From contig CALKZT010000010.1 of NCBI GenBank assembly GCA_938002815.1, positions 1 through 39,063 on the forward strand: 39,063 nt of DNA, given 5' to 3'. This document shows positions 26,539 through 39,063 of the stretch, piece after piece. Under the pieces are notes generated by a model. That model was not told the DNA's origin and did not search any database. It was given only the letters and a program-made list of their open reading frames with translations. The stretch is from an uncultured bacterium. GTDB lineage: Bacteria > Desulfobacterota > DSM-4660 > Desulfatiglandales > CALKZT01. Each line of letters opens with the position of its first letter. The stretch's first letter is position 1. Made by a program: the position numbers and the translations under genes.

Positions 26539-27767
26539 GCTATGTAAAAGGGTTAAAATGCCGAGAATGTGGTAGAAGCTATCCAAAGGAGGCTCTATTT
26601 GTGTGTGAGTGGTGCTTTGGTCCATTGGAAGTAGCTTATGATTACGAAGCTATAAAGAAAAACTTTTCAAAAAAGCTTTTGGAGACTAGAGTTCCCAACA
26701 TGTGGAGATACAAAGAGTTGTTATCAATAGATGGTGAACCGTTATGCGGAAGTACCTCAGGTTTTACCCCTTTATTCGAGGCTAAAAATTTAGCTAGATC
26801 TTTAGGAATTAAAAAGTGCTATATAAAAGATGACTCGGTAAATCATCCTACTCTATCTTTTAAAGACAGAGTAGTGGCAGTTGCCTTATCGAAAGCCAAA
26901 GAATTTGGTTTTAGGACAGTGGCCTGTGCTTCCACAGGAAACCTAGCAAATGCGGTAGCAGCCCATTCTCGTTATAGTGGGTTTGACTGTTATGTCTTTG
27001 TTCCTTTTGACCTCGAAACTTCTAAGATACTCTCATCTCTCATTTATGGAGTCAACTTAGTCGCAGTAGAGGGAAATTATGATGAGGTAAACAGGCTTTG
27101 TGCGGAGATTGCCATGAATTTTCACTGGGCCTTTGTAAATGTGAATTTAAGACCCTATTATGCAGAAGGCTCAAAGACTTATGGTTTTGAAATAGCCGAA
27201 CAGCTTGGTTTTAGAAGTCCTCAAAATATTGTCATTCCCGCTGCCTCAGGCTCCTTAGTAACTAAAATCTACAAAGGCTTTGAAGAGTTCAGTCAATTGG
27301 GCTTGATTCCAGAATTTAAAACCCGCTTTTTTTTAGCTCAAGCTGAAGGTTGTGCACCCATTGTAAAAGCTTTTAGAGAAAACTCAAATATCATTAAACC
27401 CGTCAAACCAAAAACAATAGCCAAATCAATTGCTATAGGCAACCCTGCTGATGGGGTCTATGCTTTAGAAATTGCAAAAAAAACCAAAGGGTTTGCTGAA
27501 GCCGTATCGGACGAAGAAATCATAGAGGGAATAAAACTCCTTGCCGAAACTGAAGGTGTGTTTACTGAAACGGCAGGAGGGGCAACAGTGGCAGTAACTA
27601 AAAAACTTCTCGAAAACGGTATTCTTGCTAAAGAAGAGGAGGTGGTGATTTGTATAACAGGTAATGGTTTAAAGACACAAGAGTCAGTGCAAAATCATCT
27701 TAAGCCTGTAATAAGGATAAAACCATCCTTAGAAGAATTCAAAAGAGAATTAAAAGGAGGTGTATAG
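26535..27767 (+). CDS. thrC: Threonine-synthase-like PLP enzyme with N-terminal zinc ribbon
   Basis: A 410-residue fold type II PLP enzyme. A short N-terminal ribbon (CRECGRSYP, CEWCFGPLE) is followed by the PLP-lysine region (NHPTLSFKDRVVAVA) and ASTGNLANAVAAH, as in archaeal/cyanobacterial-type threonine synthases that act on O-phosphohomoserine. Its place between a JAMM protease and a sulfur carrier is not typical for threonine biosynthesis and suggests it may form a sulfur amino acid (for example homocysteine) instead. ATGA overlap with the gene before. The C-terminal GGV is encoded by the ribosome-binding site of the next gene and carries no meaning. Confidence 0.82.
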   Translation: MSYVKGLKCRECGRSYPKEALFVCEWCFGPLEVAYDYEAIKKNFSKKLLETRVPNMWRYKELLSIDGEPLCGSTSGFTPLFEAKNLARSLGIKKCYIKDDSVNHPTLSFKDRVVAVALSKAKEFGFRTVACASTGNLANAVAAHSRYSGFDCYVFVPFDLETSKILSSLIYGVNLVAVEGNYDEVNRLCAEIAMNFHWAFVNVNLRPYYAEGSKTYGFEIAEQLGFRSPQNIVIPAASGSLVTKIYKGFEEFSQLGLIPEFKTRFFLAQAEGCAPIVKAFRENSNIIKPVKPKTIAKSIAIGNPADGVYALEIAKKTKGFAEAVSDEEIIEGIKLLAETEGVFTETAGGATVAVTKKLLENGILAKEEEVVICITGNGLKTQESVQNHLKPVIRIKPSLEEFKRELKGGV

Positions 27768-27769
27768 TC

Positions 27770-28048
27770 ATGACAGTAACTGTAAGGATTCCCACTCCCC
27801 TTTTGTCACTTACTAAAGGCAAGAAAGAGGTAACAGCAGAAGGCTCTACATTGAGAGAAGTAATAGATGATCTTGAAAGACAATTCCCTGGGATGAAGAA
27901 ACGTTTATGTGATGAGGAGGGAAGTCTTAGGCGATTCATTAATTTTTTTATCAATGATGAAGATGTGCGCTTTTTAGAGGGCGAGAGTACTCCTCTTAAA
28001 GAAGGAGATGTACTATCTATTGTGCCTGCCATTGCAGGGGGAGTTTAA
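27770..28048 (+). CDS. MoaD/ThiS-family sulfur carrier protein with C-terminal GG-V
   Basis: A 92-residue beta-grasp protein (TVRIPTPLLSLTKGKKEV, EFLEGEST-like loop, SIVPAIAGGV). This family ends in an exposed diglycine that an E1-like enzyme converts to a thiocarboxylate. Here the open frame ends AIAGG followed by one Val before TAA, so the diglycine is masked. The JAMM protease of the same operon is the obvious candidate to remove the Val, as I recall for HcyS/HcyD in Wolinella. GGAGG stands upstream of the ATG, which comes two bases after the previous stop. Confidence 0.87.
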   Translation: MTVTVRIPTPLLSLTKGKKEVTAEGSTLREVIDDLERQFPGMKKRLCDEEGSLRRFINFFINDEDVRFLEGESTPLKEGDVLSIVPAIAGGV

Positions 28049-28072
28049 TAAAATAAAAAGGAGGTAACGGTT

Positions 28073-28312
28073 ATGCCCAAAATGTTGCTACACCTAATTT
28101 TTCCTGAACAACAAATTAAGAAACCCATTATCTATAGAATGGCAATAAAACACCAGGTTGTGCCTAATATAAGGCGAGCTAATGTGACAGAAACAACAGG
28201 AGAAATGGTTTTAGAGCTGAGTGGGAAAAAAGAGAACTTAGAAACAGCTATTAAGTATCTTAAGACGCTTAAAATCAAGGTGGAACCTATTACTGGTGAC
28301 ATAGTTGAATAG
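28073..28312 (+). CDS. NIL-domain protein
   Basis: A 79-residue protein consisting of one NIL-type ligand-binding domain (LLHLIFPEQQIKKPIIYRM, VPNIRRANV, LELSGKKENLETAIKYL). NIL domains occur on methionine transporters (MetN) and on ferredoxins linked to homocysteine formation in methanogens and sulfate reducers. Here it stands alone, without Fe-S motifs, which suits a sensing or substrate-binding role in sulfur amino acid synthesis. A strong AAGGAGG site precedes the ATG. Confidence 0.8.
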   Translation: MPKMLLHLIFPEQQIKKPIIYRMAIKHQVVPNIRRANVTETTGEMVLELSGKKENLETAIKYLKTLKIKVEPITGDIVE

Positions 28313-28323
28313 GGGGTGAAGAG

Positions 28324-29463
28324 ATGATGGAAGAGACCCTAAGCAAGGAGGAAATTTATAGGTACAGTAGACATCTTCTTATCCCTGAAGTGGGATTGAA
28401 AGGGCAAAGAAAACTTAAAGCTGCAAGGGTACTTATCATTGGGACAGGTGGACTTGGATCCCCAGTATCTCTCTATTTGGCAGCTGCAGGGGTGGGAAGG
28501 ATAGGTCTTATAGATTATGATGTGGTGGATGAAAGCAATCTTCAACGCCAAATTGTGCATTCAACTTCTACAATTGGAGAACTCAAGGTTGATTCCGCCA
28601 AGCAAAGATTGCTTGAAATCAATCCCTATACAGAAATAGATACTTATCCTGAACTTCTCTCACGGGATAATGCCTTGGAAATTATGAAAAAATATGACCT
28701 TATTATAGACGGTACTGATAATTTTTCTACAAGATACTTGGTAAATGATGCTTGTTTTTTTCTGGAAAAACCTTTTGTTTACGGAAGTATTTTCAGGTTT
28801 GACGGGCAGGTTACAGTATTTGATTCAAAGGTAGGACCTTGTTATCGTTGTTTATATCCTGAGCCTCCACCTCCAGGCACAGTGCCTTCTTGTGCCGAAG
28901 GTGGAGTATTTGGAGTACTGCCAGGAGTAATTGGCTCTCTCCAAGCCACAGAGGCTATTAAAATCCTTACAGGAATAGGAGAGCCACTAATAGGAAAACT
29001 TCTTCTTTATGATGCTCTAAAATTGGAATTTAGAATGCTAAATATTAGAAAGGACCCTAACTGTCCTCTTTGTGGAAAACAACCTACAATTTTCGGATTA
29101 ATAGATTATGACTCTTTCTGTGGTACAGAAACTTACACTTTAGAACCTCAGTATGAGCTTGCCCCCATGGAATTTGCTGAAAAATTGAAGTATTCACCTA
29201 ACTTAGGAATTCTTGATGTGAGGGATCCTCATGAATGGGAAATTTGTAGTTTACCCAATAGTACCTTTATCCCTCTAAATGAGCTCGCCTCCAGGCTCTT
29301 TGAGCTTGATCCCACAAGGGAATATGTTGTTGTATGTAAGGTAGGAAAAAGAAGCTATTCTGCATTGGAACTCTTATTGGGCGCAGGTTTTAAGGCTTAT
29401 CACCTGAGGGGTGGTTTAAACGCCTATGCCAAGGAGGTTAAGTCCGATATGCCGATCTATTAA
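28324..29463 (+). CDS. moeB: MoeB/ThiF-type E1-like adenylyltransferase with rhodanese domain
   Basis: A 379-residue protein. The N-terminal domain has the nucleotide fold (IIGTGGLGSPVSLYLAAAGVG), the ESNLQRQIVH motif, zinc cysteines (CYRCLYP, CPLCG) and GTVPSCAEGGV. The C-terminal rhodanese domain has the active-site loop CKVGKRS. It would adenylate the C-terminal Gly of the sulfur carrier and pass it rhodanese-bound sulfur to make the thiocarboxylate. It is the last gene of the operon. Two adjacent ATGs (28324, 28327) follow a GGGGGTGAAG site, so the start is certain to within one codon. Confidence 0.92.
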   Translation: MMEETLSKEEIYRYSRHLLIPEVGLKGQRKLKAARVLIIGTGGLGSPVSLYLAAAGVGRIGLIDYDVVDESNLQRQIVHSTSTIGELKVDSAKQRLLEINPYTEIDTYPELLSRDNALEIMKKYDLIIDGTDNFSTRYLVNDACFFLEKPFVYGSIFRFDGQVTVFDSKVGPCYRCLYPEPPPPGTVPSCAEGGVFGVLPGVIGSLQATEAIKILTGIGEPLIGKLLLYDALKLEFRMLNIRKDPNCPLCGKQPTIFGLIDYDSFCGTETYTLEPQYELAPMEFAEKLKYSPNLGILDVRDPHEWEICSLPNSTFIPLNELASRLFELDPTREYVVVCKVGKRSYSALELLLGAGFKAYHLRGGLNAYAKEVKSDMPIY

Positions 29464-30124
29464 ACCGCTCTTCTCGTATCAGATAAGTCATGCATATAGA
29501 CGTAGCCTCTTTTAAAGGTCTTGATGGATATCTCTGCCATTCCTTTAGATGGAGGACTATGAGATGGGTAGTACATACACCAATTCTCACCATAGGGACA
29601 AATTAAATATTACCCCTTTCGGTATAGGAAGCAGGATCCTAAGATAGCCATTGGATTGGATGAGGAGGTGTATCCTCCCGAACCGGTATCCCATAGGTGA
29701 CACCATGGGTCAGCTGCCATATCCTGTGGGCCTGTGTGTTATGTGACTTAACAATCATTCTGACAGCAGTATTCTTGGAAAATACCACCCTCACACACAC
29801 TTTACGTTCAGCCAATTTCGAAGAGGTGTTAGAATAACCTATTTAGTTTAGAATGTAATAACCCTTCCCCTATGGGATCCTCTCGGACTTCCTTCTCTTA
29901 GCCGATCTAACGACCCTTACCCCACTAGTGCCCCTCTACTCTACCCATTCATTAATTGGCGGAAACACATCCGCTACTGGCGAAACTTATTTTTGCCAGG
30001 GGCTATCAGGTCTAAAAGGTAGCAACTGGAAATCCCACCCCCTAAGATCTCTTAGGCACCCCCTGGCCCAAAAAGCCATATCTGGCCCTCTTATTGCTCA
30101 ATTAAGCCTACCTCGCGCATTGCC
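29464..30124. other. 661-base region without a recognisable gene
   Basis: All frames are broken by stops or give low-complexity peptides. No tRNA or rRNA pattern and no terminator with a T-run after moeB were seen. It looks like degenerate DNA between two unrelated neighbourhoods. Confidence 0.45.
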
Positions 30125-30745
30125 CTGCAGAAGATCCGCCAGCAGTCCGTGGACACCTGCTGGACAGATGCTGGTCAGGTAACGCCGCCTGAATGGGTTT
30201 ATTGCGGCGACACAGAGTATGCTGGTGGCACCTTGCTTTCCTTAGGTTTTCGGGTGGTACTGGATGCCACTCCGGCTGAGGTCTGGCCCGCTATCGCCAG
30301 AATCGGCGGCAAGACCTGCTATTACTTTGGCACCGGACTATGGAGGCTCCGTGGCCTTCTGGACCGTATGGTGGGAGGTATCGGCTTTCGGGGCGGCCGC
30401 CGCCACCCCGAGGGATTGGTAGTGGGCGACGCCCTGGATTTTTGGCGGGTTCTGGAGGTAGAACCGCCCCGCCGCCTACTGCTCTTAGCCGAAATGAAGC
30501 TTCCCGGCGAAGCAGTGCTGGAATTTACCCTCACTCCCGTTCCCGCAGGGGGCGTGGAGCTGCGCCAGATAGCCCGGTTTCTCCCCAAGGGCCTGGGAGG
30601 TATTCTCTATTGGTATACTATGGAACCCCTACACCGTTGGGTCTACAGGGGCATGCTCAAGGCCTTGGCCCAGGTGGTAGGGAAAAGGATCACCTTAGGG
30701 CCAGAACCCATACCCCAAAAACGACCGCGTCCACACGGGGCATAG
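30125..30745 (+). pseudogene. DUF2867-domain remnant of an SDR/NAD-epimerase protein
   Basis: The frame from about 30125, with the first ATG at 30149, encodes the C-terminal DUF2867 part of proteins normally built as NAD(P)-binding SDR domain plus DUF2867. Typical segments are PPEWVYCGD, VGDALDFWRVLEVEPPRRLLLLAEMK (split here across positions 85-110 or so) and GILYWYTMEPLHRWVYRGML. Family-like sequence (LQKIRQQSVDTCWTDAG) continues upstream of the ATG, but the SDR domain is absent, so the gene is 5'-truncated. It is GC-richer than the operon to its left and resembles the DNA on the right. Confidence 0.7.
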
Positions 30746-30821
30746 ACGCTCTTTCCGAACCAGTTTTCCTTGGGCCATCCTTCTACCTACTAAGTCTTCA
30801 GCTCTTATCTGTCGGCTCTGA

Positions 30822-30945
30822 AGTGAGTGAGTTGGTTAATTAGTGGGTTAATGAGTTGGCGGTTAATGAATTGGTGGCGAGAGAGGAAGCTACTCAACCC
30901 CTCAATAACTCTAACTCACTAACCCACCCGTATACTAACTCACTG
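30822..30945. repeat. Imperfect tandem and inverted repeat rich in GAGTTRGT units
   Basis: Units such as GTGAGTTGG, GTGGGTTAATGAGTT and GGTTAATGAATTGG occur in succession, and their reverse complements (AACTCTAACTCACTAACCC, ACTAACTCACT) follow about 60 bases later. The block can fold as a long imperfect hairpin. It is not a CRISPR: there is no constant repeat with unique spacers. Confidence 0.55.
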
Positions 30946-30953
30946 CCTTAGCG

Positions 30954-31369
30954 CCTGTCGGACAGGAATGTCCGAAGACAAGTTAGCTCTGGCTCTTGGC
31001 TTTTGGCTCTTAGCTCATAAGTGTATTTCAGATCCCCTAAAACAATTATCTGCTTATACTGTAGCCTGCCACCTTAGCCTTCGTTGGACTCGAATATCCC
31101 AAGACTTTAGCCTGCCGCCTTTAGCCTTTAGCCTTAATTTCCGTTCCTGTCGGAAAGTAATGTCCGTAGACAAGTTAGCTCTGGCTCTTGGCTCCTAGGT
31201 CTGTTTCAGATCCCCTAAAACACTTATATGCTTATGCTGCAGCCTGCCACCTTCAGCCTTCCGCCTTCTGTTTCAGTGCCAGTCAAACACTATTTTCCCA
31301 ATACTTTACCCTGCCGCCTTTAGCCTTTAGCCTCAATTTCAGTTCCTGTCGGACAGGAATGTCCGAAGA

Positions 31370-31370
<1 letters not shown>
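30954..31370. repeat. About 195-bp direct repeat, two copies plus the start of a third
   Basis: Units begin at 30954, 31146 and 31345 with CCTGTCGGACAGGAATGTCC (second copy mutated). They continue with AAGTTAGCTCTGGCTCTTGG, CAGATCCCCTAAAACA, GCCTGCCACCTT and CTGCCGCCTTTAGCCTTTAG. Periods are 192 and 199 bases. Each unit starts with a hairpin TCGGACA-GGAA-TGTCCGA (30958-30975 in the first). The third copy stops after 26 bases, exactly where the composition changes. Confidence 0.8.
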
Positions 31371-32515
<1,145 letters not shown>

Positions 32516-33110
32516 GAAGACTCAGGGGGGTTGGACGCTTCTAAATGAATGCTCATTTCATGCGTTCTTTGATAGCATAGATCTCTTAAAGCGTGTCTGA
32601 AAATTTGCGTCGTAGTTATTCAGCCTTATGAGGGTCTGTTGAGTAGGCGAAGGCATCACCTTCGCCTATCCACAAGCTGGTTCCCGATATTCAATGGGCT
32701 TTTTCCAAACACCCTCTTAGAGGTTTTCGATCGATCTGCGCGGTGCGCTATGCAATGTGTGCCACCCACCATGCTTATCTCATTTATGCTTATTCATTAT
32801 GCCACAATTGCAGATCTTGCTTCAAGCGAAAATGGCGTATCTCGCAATGGAAACGAGTTTTGAACTTGCCGCAGGCATTCGCAGTGGCGTAACTCTGCGA
32901 CGGCTTTGACCCCTGCGAGCCTCCTGCTCCGCTTGCCTGCTTTGGCGGCGGTGATGCTTGTGATTTGGAATCTCTCCGGCATGAAGTATACTGCGATGTA
33001 AAACCACTGGTCTGTGCAAACCACCAGCAGTTGTTTTTCTCAGCTTGGGCGAGAGCAACTGAAGTAAGGTTTCTAGAAACTCTCACCTACCTCAGTTGAT
33101 ATCGATCATC
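32516..33110. other. 595-base region with one strong hairpin and no supported gene
   Basis: Short frames occur on the minus strand (32790-33086) but show no family motif. A perfect 10-bp stem lies at 32644-32668. No promoter or ribosome-binding site for the ABC genes stands out. Confidence 0.4.
32644..32668. terminator. Perfect 10-bp hairpin
   Basis: TAGGCGAAGG and CCTTCGCCTA pair perfectly around a 5-nt loop. No T-run follows on either strand, so it may be a factor-assisted terminator, an insertion-element end or a scattered intergenic hairpin. Confidence 0.35.
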
Positions 33111-35548
<2,438 letters not shown>

Positions 35549-35569
35549 CGCTCCGGCGCCCGTTTCTCC

Positions 35570-36169
35570 TCAGAACTCTCCCTCTCTGGCGTAGGGTCGG
35601 CTCCACAGCGCCACCTGCAACACGATCGACTTGAACCATGCCAGATGCATCCTTTCCACTTCTTCTGCGGAATGCCCTTTTTTCGCCAGGAACCCGCGGA
35701 TGGTGGCGGTGATCGGATAGATGAAGGCGATCATGTAGCGCAGCGGCACGATCGGCGGAGCGTTCACCTGGTCGGTCTGATTTTTGCGCGTGCTATGGTG
35801 ACGCAGTGCGATCTCCTCCTGGTAGTCGAGCCAGGCCTGGTCGTAGGGGCGGCGACAGGTGTCCAGGATCCACTGTCCGAAGCGCGCCCGCACCCGGCTC
35901 AGGTAGATGTCGATCGGCTTGCCGTCCGGCCCGGTGAAATAGTGAAGCAGGTGCGGATGCGAGCCGACAAAGCCATACCAGAGGTCAAGCACATCCTCCA
36001 CCTGATCGGCCAATACATCTCCGGCCATGCGCAGGTAGCGCTCATCCTCCTCGCTCCATAAAACCGTTTGCTTCAGGAGGTCGAACTCCTGGGCAGAGAG
36101 CGGGGAGTGCGCCGCCGTCGGCTGACCGTAGGTGTAGCCAGGAATCGTCGTCTGGGTTGCTGTGGTCAT
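35570..36169 (-). CDS. Protoglobin-family haem protein
   Basis: A 199-residue single-domain protoglobin. Typical features are the pre-A/globin helices (SEEDERYLRMAGDVL), DLWYGFVGSHPHLLHYF and the later helix region WLDYQEEIALRHH with a candidate proximal histidine. Such proteins bind O2, CO or NO. I start it at the ATG at 36169, which has a full AGGAGG site eight bases upstream; the longer frame to 36247 has none. It is divergent from the LysR gene, whose product may control it. Confidence 0.87.
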   Translation of the reverse strand: MTTATQTTIPGYTYGQPTAAHSPLSAQEFDLLKQTVLWSEEDERYLRMAGDVLADQVEDVLDLWYGFVGSHPHLLHYFTGPDGKPIDIYLSRVRARFGQWILDTCRRPYDQAWLDYQEEIALRHHSTRKNQTDQVNAPPIVPLRYMIAFIYPITATIRGFLAKKGHSAEEVERMHLAWFKSIVLQVALWSRPYAREGEF

Positions 36170-36342
36170 GGGATTCCTCCTTTCTGAACGAAATGATCTG
36201 CTGCTAACACAGAATCGACGCGAAGTTGCAAAGCCGCAAAGTTGCAAGAGCGCACCGTCGCCTTTTCTCTGTTTGCGAGGTTGCGCGCATTTGACATCCT
36301 CACAATACTTCAGATAAATTGATAAGTGAATTATTAATTTTT

Positions 36343-36358
36343 TCTTATCTTGATAAGA
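36343..36358. promoter_or_regulatory. Palindrome at the LysR start, candidate operator
   Basis: TCTTATC-TT-GATAAGA is a perfect 7-bp inverted repeat seven bases before the LysR ATG, with a related half-site (TTGATAAG) at 36319-36326. It sits in the divergent protoglobin/LysR gap, where LysR-type regulators commonly bind and repress their own gene. Confidence 0.6.
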
Positions 36359-36365
36359 TTTTCTT

Positions 36366-37289
<924 letters not shown>

Positions 37290-37413
37290 ACGCTGCTCCA
37301 CAGCGCCGGCGAGCCGACGCGCATTCACATGATTGGCCGAGCTATCGACGTCAAGGCCTCCTGGGGAAGGCGAGCGGTGACTTTTGTTGAAAGACTTCTG
37401 TTGAAAACCCTGT

Positions 37414-37442
37414 TTGACAGAAGCGCCATTTTCCCGTATAGT
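37414..37442 (+). promoter_or_regulatory. Strong sigma-70 promoter
   Basis: TTGACA at 37414-37419, a 17-base spacer and TATAGT at 37437-37442. It is the best promoter match in the window and points at the cold-shock gene. Confidence 0.8.
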
Positions 37443-37448
37443 ATGTTG

Positions 37449-37523
<75 letters not shown>

Positions 37524-37561
37524 GTTCTACAGAGCAGCGCACGCCGTCGCTTGTTTTATCA

Positions 37562-37810
<249 letters not shown>

Positions 37811-37811
<1 letters not shown>

Positions 37812-38311
37812 TGAATACCAAAAATCTAGCCGTCGCAGACGGCACGGTGGTGCAGATTGAGTACACGCTGTCGCTCGCCGATGGCGAGGTGGTTGACAGC
37901 TCCTCGGATCACGGCCCGCTGGCGTTTTTACAAGGAGCCGGCGAGATCATCCCGGGCTTGGAAGCCGCCATGTACGGCATGGTCTCGGGGGAACGCAAGC
38001 AGGTTGTCGTCACCCCAGACCTGGCTTACGGCGAGTACGAGCCCGACAACTATCAGGTGGTTCCGTTGGAAGCCTTCGACGATGCGGCGGATCTCGAGCC
38101 GGGCATGGCGCTGGAATTCTTCGATGAAGAGAACAATCAAGTTATCGAAGGGTATATCAGCGAGATTCAGCCTGACGGCGTCGTGGTGGATTTCAACCAC
38201 TGGCTTGCAGGCGAGACGCTCTACTTCGATGTAAAGGTCGTCGATGTGCGGCCTGCTACCCCGGAGGAACTGGAACACGGCCATGCGCACAGCGGCGGAC
38301 ATCACCGCTAG
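37811..38311 (+). CDS. slyD: FKBP-type peptidyl-prolyl isomerase, SlyD-like
   Basis: A 166-residue SlyD-like protein: an FKBP domain (VQIEYTLSLADGEVVDSS, FLQGAGEIIPGLEAAM) with an inserted chaperone flap (around TPDLAYGEYEPDNYQ to VVVDFNHWLAGETL) and a His-rich tail (HGHAHSGGHH) that could bind nickel. It assists proline isomerisation during folding. Start overlaps the cold-shock stop by one base, so translation is coupled and both proteins would be made together as folding helpers. A strong terminator follows. Confidence 0.92.
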
Positions 38312-38336
38312 CCGACCTAGCACCCATTGAACCGAG

Positions 38337-38374
38337 AATGGGACGCCCTCAGTAGAAAGGCGTCCCATTTTTTT
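38337..38374 (+). terminator. Intrinsic terminator after slyD
   Basis: AATGGGACGCC and GGCGTCCCATT form a perfect 11-bp stem around an 11-nt loop, and the last Ts run into a seven-T tract. It starts 26 bases after the slyD stop. Confidence 0.9.
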
Positions 38375-38675
38375 AGGCAGACCTTAGACAAATTTTTAGA
38401 ACCGCTATTTTTGCTCGCTGATTTTCCTTTTTACATCCGGTGGTTGATTGGAGGCGAGCAGAGGCTCGTTTCCCTACGGACCCTAGGCCTTCAGGAAGGG
38501 CGGAGCAGCGCTGGGCAGAAGTGCTTGCCAGCCTGCGCACACTCTTTCTCGGTGCACAAGATTTGTGCCGCCGAATGTCACCCCTAGGACGAGTGCCACA
38601 AGAGCATACAAGATGGCTAGTGCTTCGTTAGGTTAGATTTTGTATTCTTTGGGCCATGCGGCTATACTGCGTGGC
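38375..38675. other. 301-base gap before the transposase
   Basis: No supported gene. An IS630-type left end should lie in the last 60 or so bases, but I could not define its inverted repeat because the right end is outside the window. Confidence 0.35.
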
Positions 38676-39063
38676 ATGGGTAAGCATACGCATGTTGAAC
38701 TGACCACCGAACAACGGACGGAACGTGAGCAGTTGATTCGCACCGGCGCCACGCCGGCCCGCACCAACACCAGAGCGCGTATCCTGCTTCTGAGCGACCG
38801 CAGTCAAGGCCGGAAGCGCACGGACCAGGAGGTTGCCGAGGCGGTCTTGTGCAGCAAGGGCGCTGGACGGAATGTGCGTCAGCGCTTCTTGCAGGGCGGG
38901 CGGCAAGCCGCCCTTTATGATAAGGGATGGTCAGGCGCGCCGCCCACGTTCACCGGCGAAGTGGAAGCCCAGCTGACCATGCCGGCGTGCAGTGATCCGC
39001 CAGAGGGTGCGGCGCGCTGGACATTGCGCCTGCCGGCCAACAAGATGGCGGAGCTGGGCTGCG
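38676..39063 (+). mobile_element. IS630-family transposase, N-terminal part (runs off the window)
   Basis: From the ATG at 38676 the frame stays open for 129 codons to the last base. The translation (MGKHTHVELTTEQRTEREQL, then TPARTNTRARILLLSDRS, RTDQEVAEAV, NVRQRFLQGG) shows the helix-turn-helix N-terminal domain of IS630-type transposases; the DDE catalytic part lies beyond the window. It has no stop codon within the window and so is easily missed by ORF lists. Confidence 0.85.

Noticed and set aside
27740-27767. A diglycine-type C-terminus (GGV) on the threonine-synthase-like protein
   Set aside because: Those codons are the AAAGGAGG ribosome-binding site of the next gene, so the resemblance to the sulfur carrier is coincidental.
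32790-33086. A transposase remnant on the minus strand
   Set aside because: Several short overlapping frames occur, but none shows a DDE or helix-turn-helix motif I can support.

Overview
The window looks like a mosaic of at least two genomic backgrounds. Bases 1 to about 23,530 resemble an anaerobic, diderm, Desulfobacterota-like bacterium: outer-membrane TamA/TamB genes, many ferredoxin-type Fe-S proteins, a tungsten enzyme, selenoproteins, and heavy use of AGG, ATA and GGN/CCN codons. From 31,371 to the end, composition and gene content shift abruptly to a GC-rich style that I would guess is Chloroflexota (Caldilinea-like): subtilase, ABC exporter, protoglobin, LysR, cold-shock protein, FKBP, IS630. 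An A+T-richer sulfur-transfer operon (25.2-29.5 kb), a GC-richer thiM gene and degenerate, repeat-rich DNA lie between. The sequence alone cannot say whether the joins are assembly artefacts or real insertions; the 31,370/31,371 join is the most suspicious.

The centrepiece is a complete minus-strand operon, bamBCDEFGHI (20,274 down to 9,563), for a class II, ATP-independent benzoyl-CoA reductase. BamB carries the tungsten ligand and proposed proton donors at the same residue numbers I recall for the Geobacter metallireducens enzyme (Cys322, His260, Glu251). BamC is a ferredoxin, BamD is HdrD-like, BamE is a tandem HdrA-like flavoprotein, BamF is MvhD-like, and BamG/H/I resemble NuoE/NuoF/NuoG N-terminus. 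Automatic ORF calling would break two of these genes. Both BamE and BamF contain an in-frame TGA exactly at a redox-cysteine position, each followed by a compact hairpin with a G-starting loop at SECIS distance. I therefore read both as selenoproteins (Sec73 in BamE, Sec19 in BamF). A terminator-like hairpin follows bamI.

Downstream on the same strand is a second redox set: a GltD-like FAD/Fe-S oxidoreductase, fdhD, a Cys-type molybdopterin oxidoreductase and its ferredoxin partner, then a FadD-like acyl-CoA ligase, tamA and the start of tamB. Two GNAT acetyltransferase genes sit just upstream of bamB. Divergent from them are a DUF2914 gene and a diadenylate cyclase fused to YbbR domains. The ring-opening genes (bamA, bamQ, bamR) and a dedicated benzoate-CoA ligase are not seen here.

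The operon at 25.2-29.5 kb encodes a cysteine-synthase-like enzyme (frameshifted as given), a JAMM metalloprotease, a threonine-synthase-like enzyme, a MoaD/ThiS-type sulfur carrier ending in GG plus one extra Val, a NIL-domain protein, and a MoeB-type E1 enzyme with a rhodanese domain. Together they look like a protein-thiocarboxylate route to sulfur amino acids in which the protease exposes the diglycine end.

The right part holds a subtilase gene cut at the join, a two-gene ABC exporter, a divergent protoglobin/LysR pair with a palindrome at the LysR start, a cold-shock gene preceded by a strong promoter and a terminator, a coupled SlyD-like FKBP gene with its own terminator, and the first third or so of an IS630-family transposase running off the end.
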